A DNA stretch of 64,000 nucleotides from Bacillota bacterium (GTDB taxonomy: Bacteria > Bacillota_E > RBS10-35 > JAJYVN01), in NCBI GenBank assembly GCA_021846605.1, contig JAJZWQ010000001.1, forward strand, positions 1 to 64,000. The letters are read 5' to 3'. Numbering within the stretch: position 1 is the first letter of the stretch; each line of letters starts with the position of its first letter. This document shows, one piece after another, positions 46,659 through 55,113 of this stretch. The notes under the pieces were generated by a model. It saw only the letters and a program-made list of their open reading frames with translations, ran no database searches and had not been told where the DNA came from. The translations under genes were made by a program, and so were the position numbers.

Positions 46659-48411
46659 ATGGGCGCCGCCGTCGGGGAACCGGGTCCTTCGCCGGGGCTG
46701 AACGCCATTGAGCCCTATGTGGACAAGGTCTACGGCTTTGCGCTGCGCCGGGCGGCCGACCGGCACCAAGCCGAGGACCTCGCGCAAGAGATCCTGCTCC
46801 AGGTCTGCAAGTCCATGGCGCGCGGCCACGAGATCCGGAACATGGACGGCTGGGTGTGGCGGATCGCCCAGAACACGTGGGCGAAGTGGGCGCGTCCCCG
46901 GCGGGCCGAGGTGGTGGGTGACGGGGCGGGCGGGGAAGCAGGCCATGGTGCGGACCACGGCGGTGACGGGGACGACCGCGAGGGGGAAGGGGGCGGTGAT
47001 GAAAGCCGGGGGCGGAGCCGCCGGATCATCGGCTGGCTGCCTCCGGACATGGAGGACGAGATCGTCGAGCGCCTGTCGAGAGAAGAGGCAGTGCGGGCGC
47101 TGCTCATCGCTGTCGCCCGGATGTCCTCCGAGTACCGGCAGATCGTGGTGATGCACTACCTCCAGGGCAGGGGCCATCGGCGAGATCGCGGGCCTGACCG
47201 GGCTGCCGGCGGGCACGGTCAAGCGCCGGTTGCATACGGCGCGGAACCGGCTGAGGGAGAGGGTGGACGGTATGGCAAGCGCGGGGGCGGGCCTCCGGCA
47301 GGCGGAGTGCGTGCGGCTCGCGGTGTACACCAACGGCAGGGGCGCGCCGGAGCGATATCTGCAGCGGCGCATCGCGCGGAGCAGCGCGGCGGCGGCATTC
47401 GCGGCGCCCAGGACGGTTGGGGAACTGGCGGACGAACTGGGGGTAGCGGCCGCGTATGTCGAGGACGAGGTGCGCCACCTAGTGGATCGCGAGGTGATGG
47501 TGAAGGTCGGCGGAGCCGGAGCCCTCCGGTACCAGACGGATTTCGTCATCGCGAGCATGGCTGTTCAGCAAGAGATCTACCGGAGCGTGGAGGGGCTGGT
47601 GGCCCGTGTCGGGCCGGCGGTGCGGGACGCGCTCGCCGCGGCGGAGGGGGACCTGCGGGCCATCGGCTTCCACGGGGCGTCCAGGCCGTGGGGCGACCTG
47701 CTCTGGACGCTGGTGCCCATGAGCTTCTACGAGGCACACGGGCGGTACTGCAAGCGGGACGGGGCCGGCTCGTGGAAGGAGGCGCCGGAGCGGAAGGACG
47801 GCGGGCAGTGGTTCGCCGTCGGGTACGAGGGGTACGAGGAGCGGGACCGGGCGCCCTTCTTCTGGAAGGGCGGCAACAACTTCGAGGACGCCAAGTGGGA
47901 CGGCGGCCGGGCGGAGTTCTACAACCCCGGGGTCGAGGGGTTGGGTCTCCGGGCGGGGATGCTCGACTCGCGGGAGATCCGGACGGTGGTGGCGTTGGTG
48001 GAAGCGGACGCCCCGGACCAGGGGTGTGTCGCCGAACTGGTGATGCGGGGTTTGGTGGAGCGGATCGAGGTGCCCGGGCAGGGCATTCGGCTGCAGCCCA
48101 CGCTGTTGGTGTTCACGCACGAGCAGCGGAGGAGGGTGCTGGAGGTGCTGGAGCCGGTCCTGCACCTCTACGACGGGATGATCCGTGAGGCGTACGCTTT
48201 CAGCCATGCGGCCATGGCATCGCGCGTTCCCAGACGGCTGCACGACCAGATCTGGCCGTTTCTGGGCGGCTTTGTGGACGATGTGAAGGGGTACCTGCTG
48301 CGGTTCCTGGTGGAGGAGGGGGGTGCCTCCCTGCCGGCGGTGCCCCGCACCAGCGCCCTGGGCATGTACGTCAGCTACGGGCGGAGCGGGGAGGGGGCGA
48401 CACACCCGTGA
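46659..48411 (+). pseudogene. ECF-type sigma factor fused to a large sensor-like domain, broken by a 1-nt insertion
   Basis: The first frame from ATG 46659 encodes sigma region 2 (YGFALRRAADRHQAEDLAQE; WVWRIAQNTWAKWARP) and the start of region 4 (SSEYRQIVVMHYLQGR). At 47170-47173 a run of four G shifts the frame; dropping one G restores AIGEIAGLTGLPAGTVKRRL and the rest of region 4, after which the open frame runs to 48411. The joined protein would be about 583 residues. Behind region 4 lies a winged-helix-like stretch (TVGELADELGVAAAYVEDEV) and about 300 residues of unknown, possibly ligand-sensing sequence. The break may be a real inactivation, a sequencing error, or slippage; the G run is short for slippage. 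It lies inside the inverted repeats at 46321 and 48531 and has no visible anti-sigma partner. Confidence 0.75.
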
Positions 48412-48461
48412 GTCGGTAGGGAGCAGGTGGTCGGCGACGGCTGGCTTGCGGGGCCCTGGCG

Positions 48462-48531
48462 GGTCGTCGCCACCCGTCATCCGTTGCTGAGAGAGGCAAT
48501 GCCCCTACGCACCTCGGTGACATTCTGTCCC
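48462..48531. repeat. Right imperfect inverted repeat flanking the sigma-factor gene
   Basis: Contains GGTCGTCGCCACCCGT (48462-48477, a direct copy of 46389-46404), CGTCGCCACC (48465-48474), GGCAATGCCCCTAC (48495-48508), CGGTGACA (48515-48522) and TCCC (48528-48531). The last four are the reverse complements, in reversed order, of the left-end elements. Together the ends enclose about 2.2 kb. No clear target-site duplication is visible. Confidence 0.6.
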
Positions 48532-48542
48532 GTTAGCTACAG

Positions 48543-48750
48543 TTGCAGACCCTGTGCCAGCAAGCTCTCGCTGATATGCTCGATCCCCGCCACATCCTGC
48601 CTCCGCGACGCCTGCGTGCCAATCCCCGCGTCGTCAAGCGCAAGATGTCGAAGTTCGGCGTCAAGCGTCAAGAGTACCGTCGGTGGCCCCAGCCCACCTG
48701 TTGCCCCGAAAAGGCGGTCCGCATCCGTGTCTCACTTAGCGGTATTGGCT
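48543..48750 (+). pseudogene. C-terminal relic of an IS4-like transposase
   Basis: One frame reads ALADMLDPRHILPPRRLRAN then PRVVKRKMSKFGVKRQEYRR and WPQPT. The PRVVKRKMSKF...WPQP pattern is what I know from the C-terminal ends of IS4-like transposases. A stop stands 7 nt upstream of TTG 48543, at the inverted-repeat edge, so only the tail is left. No gene is seen in the remaining stretch to 48928. Confidence 0.5.
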
Positions 48751-48928
48751 CTAGCCGTGGGGGGGGTGACTCCGTGGCTTTCAGCCGCTCGCGGCGTGGG
48801 ATGCTGCCCCCATCTCGTCCGCGGACGCGGGCGATCGCGGGCAGGACCCTGCGCGCCCCGGCACGAATACCGTCGCGCACTGCAGACTGGACGACACGCA
48901 TGTGTGATCTGGGAGCGGGAGGCGAGCC

Positions 48929-49174
48929 ATGGCGGTGAGCGAGTCTGCTGCGGACAGGCTCTGGGGCGTCTACCAGAGCGGCGGAACGTGTTGCGCGTAC
49001 TGCGGTAGGGCCCTGCGGGTCCATGAGACGCATACCGAAGAGGAAAGATCGCAGACCCGCACGATCTGTGGCGAGTGCCGGAGCGACAAGGGCGCGCGTA
49101 GCGGGGCGGAATATCGCCACCTGCGCCGCATGCGCTTGGCGCAGCAGATGCTTGGTGGCCTGAGCCGCGCCTGA
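48929..49174 (+). CDS. Small HNH-like zinc-finger protein of unknown function
   Basis: An 81-residue protein with two CxxC knuckles, TCCAYCGRALRVHETHTEEE (about residues 20-39) and TICGECRSDKGARS (about 46-59), in the spacing of an HNH or McrA-like zinc finger; the H-N-H residues themselves are not clear. The C-terminus is a basic helix (YRHLRRMRLAQQMLGGLSRA). ATG 48929 follows GGGAGGCGAGCC, a strong site, so it is probably translated. It lies at the end of the accessory stretch, before a terminator. DNA or RNA binding is plausible; nothing more can be said. Confidence 0.6.
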   Translation: MAVSESAADRLWGVYQSGGTCCAYCGRALRVHETHTEEERSQTRTICGECRSDKGARSGAEYRHLRRMRLAQQMLGGLSRA

Positions 49175-49227
49175 GGGCCCAGGGCCGCACCCTTGCGGGG
49201 GGACGATGCCGCACAGTCAGACCGCGA

Positions 49228-49279
49228 CAGACAAACGCCCCGACCCGGCCGTTCCCGCCGGGAGCGGGGCGTTTGTCTG
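49228..49279. terminator. Strong bidirectional terminator between the zinc-finger gene and the Gld-like operon
   Basis: A perfect 15-bp inverted repeat: CAGACAAACGCCCCG (49228-49242) and CGGGGCGTTTGTCTG (49265-49279), with a smaller hairpin (CCCGGC/GCCGGG) nested in the loop. The flanking GTTTGTCTG provides a T-rich exit for the plus strand, and its complement for the minus strand. Confidence 0.88.
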
Positions 49280-49307
49280 CTCTTCGGACGGAGCACCGCG
49301 CGCCCGA

Positions 49308-50003
49308 TCAGCCAGCCGAGCTGGAAGTGCTGGTCGTCCCCGTGGGGGAACTGGAACTGCTGGCCCCCGTGGCGCCGCTGGAACTTGAACTTGAACTGGA
49401 TGTCCCGCTGGTGCTGCTCGTGCCGCTGGTCGACGGCGGGGGCAGCCAGGCCGTCGGGTCGGCGCTGATGTCGTTGGGGACCGAACCCGAGACCATGTAC
49501 ACCGGCGCCTGGCCCGCGATCTGGGCGTAGTGCCCACCCACCGGGCTGGCGATGCCGACGTCGAGCGTCACGGGGCTCTTGCCGCCGGTCAGCCCCACCC
49601 GGACACTGGCGGTGACGGGATCCAGCCCGTACGCCTTCAATTGCGTGGCCGTGGGCACCTTGGTGAGGGTGCGGCTCGGCTGCAGCGTCACCAGCGCCGA
49701 GGCAAAGGATTGGGTCAGCGCCTGGTCCGCGGGGCCGCCCGACGGGCTGGAGAGATTCCACGACGTGCCGCCAGCGGACGCGACGGGTACCTGATACAGC
49801 GTCAACGACTTTCCCTTGGCCGTGAAGGTCAGGGAGTTGATCTCGCTCACCGTGACGCCAAGGAACGACGGCGTCGCGGGCGGCTGGTGGCTGCCGACCA
49901 CCACGGCGTAAGCCGCCGCCAGCACGCCGATGGCCACCAAGCCCAGGGCCGGTGCAAGCCAGAGTCCCATCGATCTCCGTCCGCCGCTGGCCATCGGAGC
50001 CAC
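49308..50003 (-). CDS. DUF4340-type membrane-anchored protein of the Gld-like operon
   Basis: A 231-residue protein with an N-terminal TM anchor (about residues 12-36) and an extracytoplasmic beta domain containing FTAKGKSLTLYQVPVASAGG and TATQLKAYGLDPVTASVRVG, which resembles the DUF4340 repeat. DUF4340 proteins typically close gldA-gldF-gldG-like operons. The last 45 residues are almost purely Ser/Thr/Gly, an extracellular low-complexity tail that could be glycosylated. GTG 50003 follows GGGGGGCGG. It lies 15 bp after the gldG-like gene and is the last gene of the minus-strand operon, ending at the terminator at 49228. Function is unknown; association with the ABC system is clear. Confidence 0.8.
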   Translation of the reverse strand: MAPMASGGRRSMGLWLAPALGLVAIGVLAAAYAVVVGSHQPPATPSFLGVTVSEINSLTFTAKGKSLTLYQVPVASAGGTSWNLSSPSGGPADQALTQSFASALVTLQPSRTLTKVPTATQLKAYGLDPVTASVRVGLTGGKSPVTLDVGIASPVGGHYAQIAGQAPVYMVSGSVPNDISADPTAWLPPPSTSGTSSTSGTSSSSSSSSGATGASSSSSPTGTTSTSSSAG

Positions 50004-50018
50004 CCGCCCCCCGTAGCT

Positions 50019-51602
50019 CTAGAGCTTGCGCCGCGACCACCAGGTGCTGAACGCCAGCAGGAAGCACACCAGCGGCACGCCGATCAGGAACGTGTCAGAC
50101 AGGAGCCGGGACTGCCCGCCGGTGAGCGTGACCTGGCTGGTGAGGCTGGTGCTGGGCCGCAGCGCGATCCCCTGGGAGCGTCCGGTCAGCCAGCCCACGG
50201 AGTTCAGGAAGAGGTCCTTGTTGCCGGGGAACGTGCTGATGGGATCCACCGTGCTGCTGCTGGCGCTGCCAGAAGAGATGAACAGGCTGTCACCGATGAT
50301 CACCGCGCGGAACTGGTTGACCCCGATACCGGCCGCCGAGGGGCCCGTGGAACTCGTCGAACTCCCGCCGGAGGAGGCGGTGCTGGAGGATCCAGAGCCG
50401 GGGGCGTTGGCCACGACGGTCACGCCCACGGTTAGGGGTCCGGCCTGATCGGTCTTGGGGTCGAAGGTGGCGCTGGTGCTGCTGGCCAGGGCACTGGCCG
50501 GGATGCCCCAGGAGGAGGGACTCGAACTGCCCGCCGTACCCGAGGTGGTCAGCATCGGGGTCAGGCTGTACGCGGAGGGCTTGCCCAAGGTGAAGCCCTG
50601 GGCGTAGGGGATCACGGACTGCAGGTTGGCCTGCGTGAGCGGGGCGGTGATCGGGCTGCTCCCGTAGTTGGGGATGAGGTACGTCGCGTTGCCCTGGACA
50701 TTGTTGTTCAGCCCGGTGTCGACCACCAGGTTGTTCTGCGGCGTGACGCCCCAACTGGAGAGCAGCGTGTCCAGATTGGGCAGCGGGGTCTTCAGAGGGT
50801 CCAGCAGCACCATGACGTGTCCGCCCGCCGTCTCGTAGTTCTTGAGCATGGTGATCTCCGCCGACGTGAAGTCCGTCTGCGGCGAGGCGATGATCAGGCA
50901 GGCCACGCTGGAGGGGATGCTCTTGCTGCTCAAAAGGCTGAGCGTGCCAACGTTATAGCCCTGGTCCTTGAGGGCCGACACGGCGCCCGGGAAGCGGCCG
51001 GTGGTGGTATTCGGTTCGCCGTTCCCCGAGGCGAAGTCGACCGTGAAGGTCACCGGGGAGGCGGCGCGGATGATGGCGTTGGTGATCGCCCCTTCGCCAC
51101 TGAACACCGCGGCGCCCGAGTTGTTGTATGTGACGAGGTCGCTGGCCTGCAGTGTCTGCGTGTTCTTCCCCGCGACCACCACGACCTCGCCGGCCGTGGT
51201 GACCCCGTAGGCCTGCGCCAGTGTCGGGTCGGCCTGCGGGTCCACGACCTGATAGGTCAGGTGGCCATGGGAGTCCGCCGCGTACTGGTTCAGCAGCACC
51301 TTGACCTTCGTGCCGGTCGCGCTGCCCGGCAGTTCGAAGGCGTAGACCTTCACATGGTGCTGGAGCTTGCCGACGATCTGCTTGCTGGCCGCGCTGAGCG
51401 TCAGGTTGCGGGAAGTCGTCAGGTCAAACGTGGTGGAGATCTGGGAGCCCACCAGGTTCACCGCGACCAACAGGGCCAGCACCACGACCACGTACGCGCC
51501 CGTGGCGGCTCCCCAGCGCCTGGTCTCCGAGCGCTTCGGCGCCGCCGCCCCCGGGCTGGCCGGCTCCTGCTTCTCCGGGGGATCTTTCCGCCCGCTGTCC
51601 AC
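50019..51602 (-). CDS. GldG-like extracytoplasmic subunit of an ABC system
   Basis: A 527-residue protein with one TM at the N-terminus (about 33-53) and one near the C-terminus (about 500-518), enclosing a large extracytoplasmic domain. VKVYAFELPGSATGTKVKVL and YETAGGHVMVLLDPLKTPLP are typical of the ABC-type uncharacterised transport/GldG family (auxiliary component of Gld gliding ABC systems). Outside Bacteroidota the family is found without gliding and its role is unknown; it may deliver or restrain a surface component. A Ser/Thr-rich insert (about residues 400-425) resembles that of its downstream neighbour. GTG 51602 starts the gene, 32 bp after the permease stop. The gene order A-F-G-DUF4340 supports the assignment. 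Confidence 0.82.
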   Translation of the reverse strand: MDSGRKDPPEKQEPASPGAAAPKRSETRRWGAATGAYVVVVLALLVAVNLVGSQISTTFDLTTSRNLTLSAASKQIVGKLQHHVKVYAFELPGSATGTKVKVLLNQYAADSHGHLTYQVVDPQADPTLAQAYGVTTAGEVVVVAGKNTQTLQASDLVTYNNSGAAVFSGEGAITNAIIRAASPVTFTVDFASGNGEPNTTTGRFPGAVSALKDQGYNVGTLSLLSSKSIPSSVACLIIASPQTDFTSAEITMLKNYETAGGHVMVLLDPLKTPLPNLDTLLSSWGVTPQNNLVVDTGLNNNVQGNATYLIPNYGSSPITAPLTQANLQSVIPYAQGFTLGKPSAYSLTPMLTTSGTAGSSSPSSWGIPASALASSTSATFDPKTDQAGPLTVGVTVVANAPGSGSSSTASSGGSSTSSTGPSAAGIGVNQFRAVIIGDSLFISSGSASSSTVDPISTFPGNKDLFLNSVGWLTGRSQGIALRPSTSLTSQVTLTGGQSRLLSDTFLIGVPLVCFLLAFSTWWSRRKL

Positions 51603-51634
51603 CGTTGCTCACGCCTCCCCATCGGCACCTGGGT

Positions 51635-52357
51635 CTACGTCAAGCGGCGCAGATCTACCGCGCGCACGCTCAGGAACAGGAAACCGGCCACCAGGGACAC
51701 GTAGTAGATGACATCCTTGATGGCGAGGGTACCCACGGTGAACGACGTGAGATGCGACGGCATGGTCATGTAGTTCAGGAAGGTGGCGAACCAGCCGCTG
51801 GCGGACACGATGGCCGCCAGATACAGCAGCAGCAGGATCACGAAGGAGATCATGGCCGCCACCAACTGGCTGTCCGTGACCGCCGAGGCGAAGAGCCCCA
51901 CCGCCAATCCGGCCGCCCCGAAGAGCCACAGGCCCAGCCAGGAGGCGCCAACGGTCCCCCAGTCCATCAGGCCCAAGCGGCTGGTGATCAGCGGGAAGAG
52001 CCCCGCCGCCAGCGTGAAGACCGTCCAGACCATCAGGGCCCCCACATACTTGCCGACCACCCACTGCGCCGGCGACAGCGGCGCGGTGAGCATCAGTTCG
52101 TCGCTGCGCATCCGGCGCTCCTCGGCCAGCAGGCGCATGGTGAGGAAGGGGGCCAGGAACAGCACCAGCACGACGAGCTGCCCGACCAGTGTCCCCATGT
52201 CCGTGCTGCCGCCATAGGGGCTCAGCAGCTGTCCCACGTAGAAGAAGCCGGCGACCAGCATCCACAAGCCCAGAAGCACGTACGCCAGCGGGGTCTGGAA
52301 GGCCACCTGCCACTCGCGGCGGGCGACGACCCACCACTTGCTGAGCATCCCGTTCAA
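51635..52357 (-). CDS. GldF-like ABC-2 permease
   Basis: A 240-residue membrane protein with about six TM helices and the ABC-2 permease pattern. The region MRLLAEERRMRSDELMLTAP (about residue 75) is the conserved cytoplasmic coupling loop of GldF/ABC-2 transporters, and SPAQWVVGKYVGAL follows. It should form the membrane channel with the ATPase that precedes it. ATG 52357 overlaps the ATPase stop by 4 bp, so the two are coupled. Confidence 0.9.
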   Translation of the reverse strand: MNGMLSKWWVVARREWQVAFQTPLAYVLLGLWMLVAGFFYVGQLLSPYGGSTDMGTLVGQLVVLVLFLAPFLTMRLLAEERRMRSDELMLTAPLSPAQWVVGKYVGALMVWTVFTLAAGLFPLITSRLGLMDWGTVGASWLGLWLFGAAGLAVGLFASAVTDSQLVAAMISFVILLLLYLAAIVSASGWFATFLNYMTMPSHLTSFTVGTLAIKDVIYYVSLVAGFLFLSVRAVDLRRLT

Positions 52358-53334
52358 CCCTTCTTCGCCCCCTTGCCTGCGGACTGGTTGGTCAACTGGA
52401 GGAACACCTCTTCGAGCGAGGTGTCCTCACGGTGCGCATCCCGCAGCTTCAGGCCGGCGGCGTCCAGCGCGTCCAACAGCCTGTCCGAGAACGCGTCGGC
52501 TGAAACCCCGTGCGGGGGCGTGGCCTCCACGCGGACGGTTGTCACCCCGTCCTGCTCCTCGGGCTGCACCTTGGAGACGCCCGCGATCTTCGAGAGCACC
52601 CCCGTCACGTCGGTGGCCGCTCCCCGCACCCGCAGGGTCCAGGCGAAGGTCCCAGCGTGCTGGCGGGCGCCGACCTCGGACGGCCGGCCGCGATCGATCA
52701 CCTTGCCCTGGTCGATGATGACGATCTGGTCGCACAGCAACCGGACCTCCTGCAGCACGTGCGAACTGAAAAGCACGGCGTGTTCCCGGCCGAAGGAGCG
52801 GATGAGTTCCCGCATCTCCACGATCTGGGCGGGGTCCAGGCCGACGGTCGGCTCATCGCAGACCAGGACCGGCGGCTCGTGGATCACCGCCTGCGCCAGG
52901 CCGACCCGCTGCCGCTGCCCGCGCGAGAGCCGGCCCACCAGCCGCCCCAGGAGGTCTCCCAACTGGAGTCGCGCGGCCACCTCGTCGATGCGATCCCCGC
53001 GCCGCTCCCGCGGTACCTCGTGCAACTGCGCCATGAAGTCCAGGTAGTCGTAGACCGTCATCTCGGGATACAGGGGGGGGTTGTCCGGGAGGTAGCCGAC
53101 GCGCCGTCGGACCTCGTAGGGCGCATCCCAGAGGTCGAAGCCGGAGACGCGCACCCGGCCGCTGGTGGCCGGCAGGTATCCGGTGATCACCCGCAGCGTG
53201 GTCGTCTTGCCGGCACCGTTGGGGCCAAGCAACCCCAGGATCTCGCCACGCTGGACCTGAAACGAAACGTTCTCGACGCCCCGATTTGGTCCGTAGCGCT
53301 TGGTGACGTTGACCACTTCCAAGGCGGCCTCCAC
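52354..53334 (-). CDS. GldA-like ABC transporter ATPase
   Basis: A 326-residue ATP-binding protein. Walker A is [16 protein letters not shown], the Q-loop is [16 protein letters not shown], the signature is [14 protein letters not shown], and Walker B is [14 protein letters not shown]. The C-terminal 90 residues form the extra domain common in GldA/CcmA-like ATPases of the ABC-2 class. It is the first gene of a four-gene minus-strand operon: ATPase, permease, GldG-like, DUF4340. The likely promoter lies at 53383-53412. The transported substrate is unknown. Confidence 0.93.
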   Translation of the reverse strand: MEAALEVVNVTKRYGPNRGVENVSFQVQRGEILGLLGPNGAGKTTTLRVITGYLPATSGRVRVSGFDLWDAPYEVRRRVGYLPDNPPLYPEMTVYDYLDFMAQLHEVPRERRGDRIDEVAARLQLGDLLGRLVGRLSRGQRQRVGLAQAVIHEPPVLVCDEPTVGLDPAQIVEMRELIRSFGREHAVLFSSHVLQEVRLLCDQIVIIDQGKVIDRGRPSEVGARQHAGTFAWTLRVRGAATDVTGVLSKIAGVSKVQPEEQDGVTTVRVEATPPHGVSADAFSDRLLDALDAAGLKLRDAHREDTSLEEVFLQLTNQSAGKGAKKG

Positions 53335-53382
53335 CGGCGTCCCTCCCTCGCGGTCCGCGCTTGATGCCGTTTCTACACGGGG

Positions 53383-53422
53383 ATGCTAGACGGCCGGGAG
53401 TGGTAAAGTCAAACCACGGCCG
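53383..53422 (-). promoter_or_regulatory. Promoter and overlapping inverted repeat upstream of the Gld-like operon
   Basis: On the minus strand TTGACT (53412-53407) and TAGCAT (53388-53383) are spaced by 18 bp. An inverted repeat covers the -35: GTGGT at 53400-53404 with ACCAC at 53413-53417, extended by CGGCC at 53391-53395 and GGCCG at 53418-53422. It lies between divergent operons and could be an operator. Confidence 0.5.
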
Positions 53423-53496
53423 CTCTGTGGCAATTCACCCACCCAACCTACCCACAGCGTGTCAAGATGATATGAAGGGGAGCGGGGGGTGGCGGG

Positions 53497-55047
53497 GTGG
53501 CCCTGACGGATCTGCGTGCCTTGCTGGGGGCGCTGGAAGCGGCCGGCGAGTTGCGCCGCGTGACGGTCCCTGTGGACCCGCGGCTGGAGATCTCGGAGAT
53601 CGTCGACCGGACCAGCAAGGCAGGGGGACCGGCTCTGCTCTTTGAGGCCGTCCGCGGTTCGGATCTGCCCGTGGCGGTGAACCTGTTCGGGTCGCGGCGG
53701 CGCGTGGCGCTGGCGCTGGGTGTAGACGACGTGGAGCAACTGGCGGCGCGTCTGGACGCGCTCCTGGGGCTGGCCAAGCGCCGGCCGCGCGGTATCGGCG
53801 GACTCCTCTCGGTCCTGCCGGACCTGCGGCCGGTGTTGGCCATGCCGCCCAGGACCGTGCGCGGGCCGGCGCCGGTCCAGGAGCTCGTGCGGCGCGGTGA
53901 CGAGGCGGACCTCACGCGCCTGCCGGCGCTGCACTGCTGGCCGGGGGACGGCGGGGCCTTCCTCACTCTGGCCTCGGTGATCACCCGCGATCCGGAGACG
54001 GGGGAGCGCAATGTGGGCGTCTATCGTCTCCAGGTGCACGGCCCACGCGCGCTGGGCCTGCACTGGGAACGCCATAAGGGAGGGGCCGCCCACTGGGGCC
54101 GCGCCCGCGCCCAGGGCCGCCGGCTGGAGGTGGCCGTCGCCCTGGGCGGCGATCCGGCGAGCATCTACGCCGCGGGGGCCCCCCTCCCCGGAGGCTTCGA
54201 CGAGTTCGCGTTCGCCGGCTTCCTGCGCGGAGCGCCGGTCGAACTCTGTCCGGCGCAGACGGTTGATCTGCAGGTGCCCGCCCAGGCGGAAATCATCATC
54301 GAAGGCACCGTGGATCCAGACGACCTCCTGCCCGAGGGGCCCTTTGGGGACCACACCGGCTTCTACGACCCCGCCGGCCCGTACCCCGTGTTGCGCGTGC
54401 AGGCCATCACCCGCCGCCGCGACGCCATCTTCCCGGCGGCCGTGGTGGGCCGGCCGCCCATGGAGGACTACTGGCTCTTGGGGGACACGTCCGAGCGCCT
54501 GTTCCGGCCCCTCATCCGCGCGGTCATGCCCGACATCGCCGATGTGCATGTGCCGCCCGAGGGGGTGGCCAACAACCTCGTGCTGATCGCCGTGCGCAAA
54601 CGCTACCCCGGCCACGCCCACCAGGCGGCGTGTGGGCTGCTGGGACTGGGCCTGTTGGGCCTGTCCAAGGTGTTGGTGGTGGTCGACGACTGGGTGCGGC
54701 TGCGGACCCCGGGGGAGGCCTGGTGGGCGGCGCTGTGCAACTGCGACCCCGCCCGCGATCTGCAGGTGCTGCGCGGTCCGGGGTCCGTGCTGGATCACGC
54801 CCTGGGGGCGCACGGCTTCGGCGGCAAGCTCATCCTGGACGGCACCCGCAAGTGGCCGGAGGAACTGGCCGGGACCGACGCCGCGCGCCGCCACTGGCCA
54901 GAAGCGGTGACGATGGACCCCGAGGTCGTCGAACGGGTGACCGCGCGCTGGGCGGAGTACGGGCTGGGGACGGATCCGGGGCCGACCGGCGCGCGCCCTT
55001 CGTCCCCGCCGCCGACATGGACCGGGGCCGCGCCGGAGGACGGCTGA
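53497..55047 (+). CDS. UbiD family decarboxylase (menaquinone-type)
   Basis: A 516-residue UbiD family enzyme, which uses prenylated FMN made by UbiX to decarboxylate aromatic or vinyl acids. The prenyl-FMN site and the catalytic E-R-E region appear in DPDDLLPEGPFGDHTGFYDP (about residues 270-289) with VGRPPMEDYWLLGDTSER after it. In menaquinone synthesis by the futalosine route a UbiD-like decarboxylase removes the ring carboxylate; the UbiA-like prenyltransferase and UbiX two genes away support that role, although mqnABCD are not in view. GTG 53497 is the start. The C-terminal 20 residues are Pro-rich and poorly conserved. It is divergent from the Gld-like operon. Confidence 0.88.
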   Translation: MALTDLRALLGALEAAGELRRVTVPVDPRLEISEIVDRTSKAGGPALLFEAVRGSDLPVAVNLFGSRRRVALALGVDDVEQLAARLDALLGLAKRRPRGIGGLLSVLPDLRPVLAMPPRTVRGPAPVQELVRRGDEADLTRLPALHCWPGDGGAFLTLASVITRDPETGERNVGVYRLQVHGPRALGLHWERHKGGAAHWGRARAQGRRLEVAVALGGDPASIYAAGAPLPGGFDEFAFAGFLRGAPVELCPAQTVDLQVPAQAEIIIEGTVDPDDLLPEGPFGDHTGFYDPAGPYPVLRVQAITRRRDAIFPAAVVGRPPMEDYWLLGDTSERLFRPLIRAVMPDIADVHVPPEGVANNLVLIAVRKRYPGHAHQAACGLLGLGLLGLSKVLVVVDDWVRLRTPGEAWWAALCNCDPARDLQVLRGPGSVLDHALGAHGFGGKLILDGTRKWPEELAGTDAARRHWPEAVTMDPEVVERVTARWAEYGLGTDPGPTGARPSSPPPTWTGAAPEDG

Positions 55048-55113
55048 CCGTTGCCTTCGGCCGCGGGCTAGGTGAAGGTGGGGAGTGCGGATCGGTACGG
55101 GGGAGGAACCGGG

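Noticed and set aside
47160..47185. Programmed frameshifting as the explanation for the sigma-factor break
   Set aside because: Only four G in a row, no slippery heptamer and no upstream Shine-Dalgarno-like element as in prfB; inactivation or sequencing error is simpler.
48412..48540. tRNA or attachment site at the right edge of the sigma unit
   Set aside because: No cloverleaf or integrase gene; the sequence is explained by the inverted repeat.
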